Below are positions 1 to 8,828 of a stretch of 12,398 nucleotides of DNA, in pieces. Made by a program: the position numbers and the translations under genes. Source of the stretch: Silvimonas sp. JCM 19000 (lineage in GTDB: Bacteria > Pseudomonadota > Gammaproteobacteria > Burkholderiales > Chitinibacteraceae); NCBI GenBank assembly GCA_001313065.1, contig BBFD01000107.1, positions 1-12,398 on the forward strand, written 5' to 3'. Positions within the stretch are counted from its first letter, which is position 1, and the number at the start of each line of letters is the position of its first letter. The notes below the pieces were generated by a model. The model had not been told where the DNA came from. It made no database searches and saw nothing but the letters and a program-made list of their open reading frames with translations.

Positions 1-1991
1 CACGCTGCTGAACACCACCGGGCCGGACGGCGTTGCGGTCTTCACAAACGACCAGCTGCGCGCGCTGCCATAGGTGGCCAGATCCAGCGTGTTGGCGCGT
101 TTGATGTAATTGATCAGCACATCGCGGCTGGCATCGGGCGCTTTCAGCACGATATCGCCGGTGCCACCCACCAGGCCCGGAAAGTTGCCGCCACCGCTGG
201 CGCGGTAGTTGTTGGTGACCACCAGAAACTGCGCATTCAGATCCAGCGCCGCGCCGTTATAGGTCAGGTTGGTCACGCGCGAACCTACCGGCTTGGTCAC
301 GTCGATCTGGTATTGCAGCTTGTTGCCCTCGGCGTACAGCACGTCAAAGTTGAAGGTCGGGAACGCGGTGTTGACCAGCTGCTGCACATCGGTCTTGCTG
401 ATGTCGATCTGGTTAAACTGCTGCGCGCTCATTTCCAGCCACTGCCGCACGATATCGCCCGATACGCGCACGACCTGCAGCGTGTTGGGGTACAGGTACA
501 AATCCGCCGCATTGTTGATGGCGATCGGGCCTTGCTTCACAAAAGTGAAGTCGCCCGGACCATTACGGCCACCCTTGAACGGCGCAGCGGCCGACAGCAC
601 CGGCAGATTGCCCCAGCTCGGGTTGTTGGCGGCCACATAACTCTTCAGATAATCGATCTGCGCCATATTGACGATCTGCAGCGCAGACACGTCGCCTTGC
701 AGCGCGTAATAGGTCGACATATCAAAGCTGGCCGTGCCAATCGGCGTTTTTTTTACATAGGCGATGGTGGCGTCATTCACCGACTGCACCAGCGCTTGCA
801 GACTGGTATCCGGCGTTACATAAGTGGCCGGGGTAGTGCCTGCGGCTGCCGTCAGCAGCGTGGTCTGGCGGGCGACTTTGGTGGCGGTCTTGTTGATGCT
901 CCATTTGCCATCCGCATAAGCCAGCTGCAATTGCACGGTGCCCAGGTTGTTGCCCCACTGGCCCGGCTGCACGGTCGGCACGCCGTTGATAAAGCCATTG
1001 ACCACATCCACACCGGGCTGGCCGGCAAAGGTGGATTTGCCGCTGTTATCGGGGAACAACAAATGCTGGTGGCCCGTTAGCAAGACGTCGATGCCCGGCA
1101 CCTGGCTCAGGTAGCCCGCACCGTTTTCCATATCCGGCGCGTACGGCGTCACCATATCGATGCCGCCGTGCGCCAGCGCCACGATGATGTCCGCACCCGC
1201 TGCTTTCATTTCGGGAATGTACTTTTGCGCGGTTTCTTTCCAGCCCGTCACCAGCACATGGCCTTCCAGATTACCTTTGTCCCACTGCATGATCGGCGGC
1301 GGCGCAAAGCCGATTACGCCCACTTTGAGGGTGGCGTCGAACAGTTTGCCGTTGGCGTCCTTGGCTTTAAAGGTGCGATCCAGAATCTGGTAGGGCTTGA
1401 AGATGGGTGTTTGCGTGGCCGCAGAGACCACGTTGGCCGATACAAACGGAAAGCTGGGAGCCGCACACGTGGCCGCATTGCCCGGATTGGTTTTGCTGGT
1501 GCCTTGGAAATGCCAGCCAGTTTGAAGTCGGTGTTGGTGACTTGGGACAAAAATGGCAGGCCGTAATTGAACTCATGGTTGCCCATGGTGCCGGCGTCAT
1601 AACCCAGCTGGTTCATCTGCTTGTACACGGCCAGCATGTCGGAGCATTGCACCGGATTGATCAGCGCCTGGTAGTCCGACAGCACGGTGCCCTGGATGGT
1701 GTCGCCATTATCAAACAGCAGCGAATTGGCCCACTGCTTGCGCGCATTGGCGATCAGCGTGGCGGTGCGGTCCAGGCCGTAGCTTTTGTCTTCCGCCAGT
1801 TTGTAATAGTCGTAGCCGACCACATTGGAGTGGATGTCGCTGGTTTCCAGGATGGCCACATCCATGGTGCTACCTGCGGGCAGGATGGTGGTGCCCACCG
1901 GGCCATCGTTGCCGCTGCCGCAGGCGCTTAGCAGCGCGGCGACGGCGGTCAGGCCCAGTACGGATTGCAGAGTGCGCGTTGACGTTATCAT
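1..1991 (-). CDS. cpdB: CpdB-like 2',3'-cyclic-nucleotide phosphodiesterase / nucleotidase, C-terminus cut by window edge, one frameshift
   Basis: Calcineurin-like metallophosphatase of the CpdB/5'-nucleotidase family. Members hydrolyse 2',3'-cyclic nucleotides and 3'- or 5'-nucleotides in the periplasm so that the nucleoside can be taken up. The start at 1991 is preceded by AAGGAAG and gives a lipoprotein-like signal peptide with lipobox LSAC (Cys24). Metallophosphatase motifs follow in order: SDIHSN (Asp52, His54), FDNGDTIQG (Asp97), GNHEFNYG (Asn138), then VALAHGG and LLTGHQH further on. The YDYYKL stretch after DIHSN favours CpdB over a plain UshA-type 5'-nucleotidase. A nucleotidase C-terminal domain occupies roughly the last 250 visible residues (QFLVVTNNYRASGGGNFPG is typical). 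About 664 residues are visible and the family is about 650-700, so little is missing. The frame breaks near 1505: KLAG continues as FQGTSKTNPG in the next frame, as if one base were absent. From there to position 1 the frame is open. Divergent from the antiporter gene. The family is clear; substrate preference is inferred. Confidence 0.88.
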
Positions 1992-2198
1992 TTCTTGACG
2001 ACTTCCTTGCGTGAGAGGTTCGCGCAGTATCAAGAAGCGACGTGACGGGTGCGTTACAGGCGATACAAAACAGATACACCGTCCAACTGGTCAGGCAAGC
2101 CCTGGCTGCGGCCGATCTAGCCCATCTGCCGGTTTGGCCGGGCGGCGAGGGCAGGTTACACTCGCGCATTCCTCCTTACACCACACGGCTGCCGCCCG
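1992..2198. other. Divergent intergenic region between cpdB-like and antiporter genes
   Basis: About 207 bases hold the outward promoters of both neighbours. The cpdB ribosome binding site is at the left end. I could not pick a convincing -35/-10 pair on either strand, nor an inverted repeat suggesting an operator. An open frame from 2042 runs through it in frame with the antiporter, but its N-terminal residues look non-coding. Confidence 0.5.
2001..2008 (-). promoter_or_regulatory. Ribosome binding site of the cpdB-like gene
   Basis: On the minus strand this reads AAGGAAGT, ending 10 bases before the ATG at 1991-1989. It decides the start: an in-frame ATG about 14 codons upstream has no comparable site and would put extra polar residues in front of the signal peptide. 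Confidence 0.55.
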
Positions 2199-3992
2199 AT
2201 GCCGGATTAACCCAAGCCATCCTTTTGCTGGCCGCCGCCGTGCTGGTCGTGCCCATACTCAAGCGTTTTGGCCTGGCCGCCGTGCTGGGCTATCTGGTGG
2301 CAGGTGTGCTGATCGGGCCGTGGGGTCTCAAGCTGGTGGGCGAGCCGGAACAGATTCTGCAAACCACCGAATTCGGCGTGGTTTTGCTGATGTTCGTCAT
2401 CGGGCTGGAGCTGCAGCCGTCGCGCTTGTGGGTGTTACGCCGTGCCGTATTCGGCCTGGGCGGCGCGCAGGTGGTGCTGTGCAGTCTGGCGCTCGGCGGC
2501 ATCGCCATGGCCTGTGGCTGAGCTGGAAGGCCGCCGCTGTGTCGGCGTGTCGCTGTCGATGTCGTCCACGGCGTTTGTATTGCAGATGCTGGCCGAGAAA
2601 AAAACCAGCTGACCACCCACTACGGTCGCGACGCCTTTGCCGTGCTGCTGTTTCAGGATTTGTCCGTTATTCCGGTGCTGGCCGCCTTGCCGTGGCTCTC
2701 ACCCGTGCACGTGGATCAATCCGGTATTCCGTTGTGGATGTCCTTGCTGGCTCTGGTCGCTATCGTCGCGGCCGGGCGGTTTTTTGCTGCGGCCCGCGTT
2801 TGGCCTGGTGGCGCGCGCCAAAAGCCGCGATCTGCTGACCATGGCCACGCTGCTGGTCGTCACCGGCACCGCATGGTTGATGGAAGCGGCGGGCCTCAGC
2901 ATGAGCTGGGCGCGTTTGTGGCCGGGGTGTTGCTGGCCGATTCGGAATTCCGCCACGAGGTCGAAGCCAATATCGAACCCTTCAAGGGCGTGCTGCTGGG
3001 CATGTTTTTTTTGTCGCGGTCGGGCTGTCGGCCAATATGGGCTTGCTGGTAGCCAAGCCCTTGCTGGTGCTGTTGCTGGCGGTAGGCTTGATGCTGGTCA
3101 AGGCGCTGATTCTGTGGGGCATCGAGCGCATGGCGGGCGCGACCGGCAAGATATCGCGCCGTTTTGCGGTCTATCTGTGCCAGGGTGGTGAGTTTGCTTT
3201 TGTATTGCTGTCGCTGGCTGATGAGGGTCGCATTCTGCCGCAAGCCACCGCGCAATTGCTCAGCCTGGCGGTCACCTTGTCGATGGCGTTAACGCCATTC
3301 GTGGTGTTGGCGCATGAGCGCGTGATTGTGCCGTGGCGGGAAAAGCGCGCCACCCGTGATTTCGATGAACTGCCGGATATGAACAACCCGGTCATCGTGG
3401 CCGGTTTCGGCCGCTTTGGGCAGGTGATTGCGCGGATGCTGCGCTCCAGGCATATCAAAGCCACGCTGCTGGAAATCAGCCCGGATCAGGTTGATTTTGT
3501 GAAGCGCTTCGGCAACCAGGTGTATTACGGCGATGCGTCGCGCGTAGATTTGCTGCGTGCGGCCGGGGCGGACAAGGCCAAGGTGTTTGTGCTGGCCATC
3601 GACGATATCCCGGCTCGATCAAAACGGCCGAAACCGTGCGTGAGCACTTTCCCCATCTGAAGATTTTTGCCCGGGCGCGCAACCGCTTTCACTACTACCG
3701 GCTGATGGACCTCGGGGTCGAGGCGGCGGTGCGCGAGACCTTTCCGGCCAGCGTTGAACTGGGCGTTGATGTACTCGAGGCGCTCGGTGCCAGCCGTCTG
3801 GACGCGGAGCGCACCGCGCGCATCTTCCGTCAGCACGATGAAGCGCTGCTGCAGCGGCAGATGGCGATTTACCACGACGAGGACAAGCTGATTCAGGCGT
3901 CGCGCGATGCCATGCAAGAGCTGGAAGCCTTGTTTGAAGCGGATGAAGTCCCGAGCGAGCCCGCGCCATACCATCCGGCGGAAGCACGCTAA
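2199..3992 (+). CDS. KefB/KefC-type glutathione-regulated potassium/proton antiporter (CPA2 family) with RCK domain; about eight frameshifts
   Basis: Inner-membrane cation:proton antiporter of the CPA2 family. KefB/KefC proteins export K+ in exchange for H+, acidifying the cytoplasm during electrophile stress, and are gated by glutathione and NAD(H) through a cytoplasmic RCK domain. The stitched protein is about 598 residues, close to E. coli KefB/KefC. The hydrophobic transporter domain starts with LTQAILLLAAAVLVVP and contains FVIGLELQPSRLW, SMSSTAFVLQMLAE, LLFQDLSVIPVLA (its Asp, about residue 155, matches the family's ion-binding Asp), LGAFVAGVLLADSEFRHEVE and QGGEFAFVLLSL. The RCK_N domain begins near residue 402 with VIVAGFGRFGQ (nucleotide-binding glycines), followed by VYYGDASRVDLLRAAGAD. 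A charged tail of about 100 residues ends at TAA 3990-3992. Shifts lie near 2205, 2515, 2540, 2598-2604 (A7), 2780-2785 (T6), 2905, 3005-3012 (T8) and 3612. The start is uncertain: ATG 2199 needs one restored base to give MP-x-LTQAILL, and no ribosome binding site is visible. No KefF/KefG-like partner lies next to it. Confidence 0.87.
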
Positions 3993-4171
3993 GTCTATCG
4001 GGCGCTCCCTGCTGCCGCCGTACAAACATGTGGGCGGTACCGCGCGGGCGTGGTGGTCACGGCAATCCAGGTTGCGTCGGCGTGTCTTTTGCCCGGCTTG
4101 TCCGCTCGTTTGGCTATGCCCGTTGCGCGATGCCAGACTGGCGCCTTCGGCTCACAACACAAGTTATCGCC
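3993..4171. other. Intergenic region between antiporter and glycosidase genes
   Basis: This 179-base gap separates two genes on the same strand. I see no hairpin followed by a T-tract, so no intrinsic terminator for the antiporter, and no clear promoter for the glycosidase. The two may be co-transcribed, or their signals are too weak to recognise by eye. Confidence 0.45.
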
Positions 4172-5885
4172 ATGAAAATCTTGCTGAACCACGTTGGCTA
4201 CACGCCGTCCGCGCGCAAGGTTGCGCTGATCGAAGCGCCGGCCGCCGCACCGCTGACCGGCTTTACCGTCTATGACGCCGAGACGCGCGCCGCCGTGCAC
4301 ACCGGCGCCCTGGTTGCGACCGGGGGCGTCGACCAGTGGAAAGACTGGCATTTCTGGCAGGCGGATTTCTCTGCGCTGGCTACGCCGGGCGAGTATTTCA
4401 TTGTGGTGGATGGCCCGCAGCCTGCGCTGACTTCACACACCTTTGCGGTTGGCGCCGATTTGTTTGCCGGGCAGATGCTGTCTGACCTGGTGCATTACAT
4501 CAAAGGCCAGCGCTGCACCGGCCTGTACGACCATGCCGACCGCAGCCGTCCCAAGTTCGGCAGCGATGAGCGCCGCGACGTGCACGGCGGCTGGTTTGAC
4601 GCCTCGGGCGATTGCTCCAAATATCTATCGCATTTGTCCGTCGCCAATTTCATGAACCCGCAGCAGACACCGCAAGTGGTGTGGAATCTGCTTGATGGCT
4701 GGGCGCAATTGCCGCCGCAACTCAAATGGTTTAACGAGCGCATGGTCGATGAAGCCCTGCACGGCGCGGATTTTTTTGCTGCGCATGCAAGACCCGGCCG
4801 GTTACTTCTACATGACGCTGTTTGATCGCTGGAGCAAAGACGAAAACCAGCGCGATCTATGCGCTTATGCCACGCAGCAAGGCAGCAAGTCCGACCACTA
4901 TCAAGCGGCGTTCCGCCAGGGTGGCGGTATGGCGATTGCGGCGCTGGCGCGCGCCAGCCTGTTGCCACGGGATGGCGATTTTTTCGCGCGGACAATATCT
5001 GCAAGCTGCGCGCAGCGGCTTTGCCCATCTGCAAGCACACAATCTCGAATACCTGGACGACGGCGCGGAAAACATCATCGACGACTTCTGCGCCTTGCTG
5101 GCCGCCACCGAGTTGCTGGCGGTGACGGGTGAGGGCGAGTACGCCGATGCCGCCATCCGCCGGGCCCTGAGCTTGCTGGAGCGGCAGAGCGCGCAAGGCT
5201 GGTTTAGGGCTGATGCGCTGGGCGAGCGGTCCTGGTTTCACGCGGTGGATGCTGGCTTGCCGCTGATTGCGCTGCAGCGTTATGCCGAGGTGGTGCCAAC
5301 CAGCCCGGCAGCTGGCCGCATCCGCGCCGCATTACGCGATGCCTATGAGTTTGAAATCAGCATCACGTTTAATGAGGTCAACAACCCCTTTGGCTACCCC
5401 CGCCAATACGTCAAACAGCCGGGCAGCGTGGGCCAGACGCAATTCTTTATTCCGCACGACAACGGCACCGGTTACTGGTGGCAGGGCGAAAACGCCCGGC
5501 TTGGCTCGCTGGCCGCCGCCGCGACGCGCGCGCAGCGCTTGTTTGAAGGCGAGGACGATATGGTCGCAGCGCTGGAGCGATATGCGCAAGGCGCGCTGGA
5601 CTGGATTCTGGGCGCCAATCCCTACGACGCTGCATGCTGCAAGGCTGGGGGCGCAATAACCCGCGTTACGAGCCTGGTTATTACAATGCGCCGGGCGGCG
5701 TTTGTAATGGCATTACGGCGGGTTTTGATAACGAGCACGACATCGACTTCAAAAAAAAGTCTGAAATCGCCACCATGGCGCATAGTTGGCGCTGGGGCGA
5801 GCAATGGATGCCACACGGCGCATGGCTGTTTAATGCCTTGTGCCAGCGCTTTCCGCAGCCGGAACAAGTGACTGGAATGGCGTAA
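4172..5885 (+). CDS. Glycoside hydrolase family 9 enzyme with N-terminal CelD_N-type Ig-like domain, no signal peptide; three frameshifts
   Basis: GH9 enzymes cleave beta-glycosidic bonds by inversion. Most are cellulases, but a cytoplasmic subgroup acts on short oligosaccharides as beta-glucosidases or exo-glucosaminidases. The stitched protein is about 570 residues. Residues 1-90 form the Ig-like cellulase N-terminal domain, opening with ILLNHVGYTPSARK directly at the start codon, so no export signal exists. The catalytic domain carries HGGWFDASGDCSKY (Asp143 and Asp147, the GH9 nucleophilic-water base region), YLDDGAENIIDDFCALLAA, ILGANPYDACMLQGWGRNNP and AGFDNEHDIDF, whose Glu (about residue 520) is the likely general acid. 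Frames change at 4771-4777 (T7 where DFLLRMQDP fits T6), at 4979-4984 (T6 where DFSRGQ fits T5) and near 5631 (one base missing in NPYDACMLQ). ATG 4172 was chosen because family homology begins there, although the frame is open upstream to 4028 and no good ribosome binding site is visible. Convergent with the kinase, sharing a terminator. Family sure; substrate unknown. Confidence 0.87.
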
Positions 5886-8828
5886 TCAAAAAACGGGGCC
5901 TCCTGCTGGAGTGCCCCGTTTTTTTCTGCATCAAGTCAGCCGCTTTAATCGCTTCGCCCACCGGTATCCACACCGTAAACACCGCGCCGCCATGCGGATG
6001 ATTGCTCGCCACTATGCGCCCGCCGTGGTCTTCCATAATCTGTTTGCTGATGGCCAGACCTAAGCCGGTGCCACTGACACTGGAGCGCACGCGCGTGCTC
6101 TGAATAAACTTGTCGAAAATGGCATCCAGCTCATTGTCCGGTATGCCCGGGCCATGATCGCGCACGGTCAAGCCGATTGCAGGCGCGCCATCCAGTGTCA
6201 CATCGGCCATAAAGGCAATTTCAATGGTGCTGTCCGGCGGGCTGAATTTGATGGCATTGGACAACAGATTGACCACCACCTGCATCATGCGGGATTGGTC
6301 AAACCAGCCTTCCAGTGGCGCGGTCATATCATCGATAAACAACCTGAGCTGTTTGCCCGCCAACAAAGGCGCAATTTCTGCCGCCGCGCCTTGCACCGTG
6401 TGCTGCAAACAATGCCGCGTTTTGTCGTAACGCATTTTGTTGGCTTCCAGGCGCGACATATCGAGCAAATCATTCAGCAACACCAGCAAACGATTGCCGC
6501 TGGAATGAATGCGCTCAAAATAACGCGCCAGCGCTTGCGGATCGGCTTTACCCGCTTTGGAAATGCCCATTTCAGAGAAGCTGAGAATGGCATGCATCGG
6601 CGTGCGCAATTCATGCGACATATTGGCGAGGAAGGCCGATTTGGAGACGTTGGCTTCTTCCGCCGATTCTTTGGCTTCAACCAGACGCATCTCGATATCT
6701 TTGAGATGCGAAATATTGGTGAGGAAGGCAAAGGCATATTCCAGCCGCTGTTGCTCGTCATTGATCGAAGCCGAATTAACCAGGAAGGGCAGCTTGCGTC
6801 CGGTATTGTCGGGCAGCCTGACTTCGGCGATATGGCTGATGCCATTGCCGTCCTTGACCAGTTGTTCCGGGAACAATTGCAGCGCGGTTTCGCCCCATAG
6901 GCTTTGCGGTTGTTTGCCGATCAAATCCTCACGGCGGAAGCCAGTTGCTGGCAAAACGCATTGTTGACATCGACGATATGCCGGTGCGTGTCGATCAGGA
7001 TAAAACCGTCGGCGGTGGTGTCGATAATCGTGCGCTTGAGTCGTTCCGACTGGCGCAAGGCCTGCGCCGCAATCCGTTGCGCGGTTACGTCTTCGACCAC
7101 CGTAATCATGCCTTTGCCCGGATCTCCCGGTACCAGCGCCTTGGCGTAGAGCATGGCCCAGAAGCCGGAATGATCGCGCCGGTACAGCTCGATTTCGCCG
7201 CGGAACACGCCGCCGGTATTGATGCGGCCCCAAATGGCACTGATCAGTTCGGAATAGCGTTCTTCCGAGGCATGAATAATCCGCGTCGGTAAACCGATAA
7301 TGTCGCTGGCGGCATAGCCAAACAGGATTTCAAACGCCGGATTGACCAGGCGTATGGTATTGCGCACCGACAGCATGATCGCCAACGGGCTGGCATCGAG
7401 TACGGTGCGAATCTCGGCGGTACGCTCCAGCACCAGATCTTGCAAATGATCGCGGTGGCGGCGCAGTTCGCGTTCCGAATTCTGTTGCTCGGTAATATCG
7501 CGCACCGTAGTGCACGCATAGGCTTCCTGGAAGAATTCGATGTAATTAAACGTGATTTCCACCGGCAACAGATTGCCGCTGCGGTCACGCTGATGCGTGA
7601 TATAGACCAGGCGTTTATCGACGGTCAGCTTGTACCAGAAGTCTTGCCATTGCGGATCGGTGATATTGGGAAACAGATCAAGAAAACGATAGGTCACCAG
7701 TTCTTCATTGGTGTAGCCGCTACTCATGGAGGCGGCACGATTGGCATAGCGGATAAACGCTTGTCGATCTGCCCATAACATCGCATCCGGCGCTTCATCG
7801 ACGGTAAATTGCGTCAGATATAAGCGCGATTCAATTTGCTCTACCCGGCGGATTTGCCGCAACAACAAATACAGCAAAGCGCTGACCACCACGATCAGCA
7901 CCAATGCTGAAATTGCGCGGCTTACCAGATCGCTATGGAATTTGGTCATGACGGTATTGACGTCAGAGCTGACCATCACCACCAGCGGCAAATCGCCGCT
8001 AGAGACCAGATAAGTCAGCAATTCATCGCTGCCTTCGCTGCCCATATCGCGGTAATGCGCGCCCGGTGCTGACTCTGGTCCATTGAAACGCACGCCATCC
8101 GGCTGGCGCACATTGCGACCCAATTCGGCCAGCACAAAGGGGTAATTCATCAGGACCACGCCATCGGTGCGCAATAACTTGATATGCGTGCCGCGCGGTA
8201 GTTTGAGCGAATCGTAAAAGCGGATGAAGTAAGCCGGATCCACCCCGGTCAGCAAAACACCGCCGAACTCGCCGTCCTGTTTGTTAATGCGATGCGAAAC
8301 CGGAATCAGCCAGCGACCATCGGTGCGCGACAGCACCGGCGGCGAAAGCAAAAAGCGCGAGTCATCTACGTCGCGGTGATAGCTGAAATAAGTGCGGTCC
8401 GACATATCCATCGGCTTGGACGGGTAGCGCAGGCTGCTGCTGTGCAAAATGCCCTGGCTGTCCACGCTGATGATTTCGCCCACTTGCGGCGTCTGCCGCG
8501 TGCGCTCGCGGGTTTCGGTGGAGAGATCGTGCTCTTCGGTGGCGTCGATGCCGTTGCTGCTGGCCAGGCGCTCGAGGGTGGCCTGGGCTGTTTGCTCGGC
8601 GCCCACGAAGGTGCGCGTGGCTTGTTCGTCCAGCGAGCGCGCCAGCAGCAAATCCTGCGCGCGCGCTTCTTCGATATTGGCGTTGTAGTCGCGTAAGGTG
8701 AGCCATGCCAGCGTCAAGCCGCTGAACAGCAGCAACGCAATATAAAACCAGAGCAGGGCCGTCCGCAGCGGTTTGAGCGCCGGCTGCGGCGTGTGGTGGC
8801 GGTGCGCCAGGCGCTCAAGCCAGTTCAT
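5830..8828 (-). CDS. Membrane sensor histidine kinase: Cache-like periplasmic domain, three PAS domains, HisKA, HATPase_c; one frameshift
   Basis: Two-component sensor kinase that senses an extracytoplasmic signal and autophosphorylates a histidine. Order: transmembrane helix at about residues 24-45; periplasmic dCache/PDC-like domain at about 46-300 (DRTYFSYHRD and GGVLLTGVDPAYFIRFYDSL are typical); second helix at about 304-326 (ALVLIVVVSALLYLLL); PAS at about 337-455, 470-590 and 595-715; HisKA with FLANMSHELRTPMHAIL (phospho-acceptor about His739); HATPase_c with N box NLLSNAIKFSP, G1 DHGPGIPD and G2 GTGLGLAI. No receiver domain is fused and no response regulator lies in the window. ATG 8828 overlaps the uup stop as TGATG; a TTG at 8831 is also in frame. 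One base is missing near 6945, where FCQQL continues as GFRREDLIG in the next frame. Taken literally, the frame runs to 5830, adding about 35 unrelated residues through the terminator and into the glycosidase 3' end. The true stop is more likely near 5938, where TGA lies one frame away. The signal sensed is unknown. Confidence 0.88.
5888..5925. terminator. Bidirectional intrinsic terminator with nested hairpin
   Basis: Three bases after the glycosidase stop, AAAAAACGGGGC (5888-5899) pairs with GCCCCGTTTTTT (5913-5924). Between them CTCC (5900-5903) pairs with GGAG (5908-5911) around the loop TGCT, leaving one bulged T at 5912. The GC-rich core flanked by A6 and T7 gives a U-tract on either strand, so it should stop transcription of both the plus-strand glycosidase and the convergent minus-strand kinase. 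Confidence 0.88.

Noticed and set aside
313..1931. Long plus-strand open frames opposite the cpdB-like gene (255 and 174 codons)
   Set aside because: They lie antisense to a well-supported coding frame, have no recognisable domains and are rich in the His/Arg/Gln pattern typical of GC-rich shadow frames.
2042..2198. Antiporter start at ATG 2042
   Set aside because: It would add about 55 polar, Pro/Arg-rich residues before the first membrane helix, unlike KefB/KefC proteins.
2500..3020. Programmed ribosomal frameshifting or phase-variable homopolymer tracts in the antiporter gene
   Set aside because: There are about eight shifts in one gene and more in five unrelated genes, many outside homopolymers, with no slippery-site plus pseudoknot arrangement. 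Error explains all of them more simply.
4028..4171. Upstream extension of the glycosidase to ATG 4028
   Set aside because: The added residues resemble translated intergenic DNA and the family's N-terminal domain begins at ATG 4172.
6154..6900. 248-codon plus-strand open frame opposite the histidine kinase
   Set aside because: It is the antisense of conserved PAS and kinase motifs and its product shows no family features.
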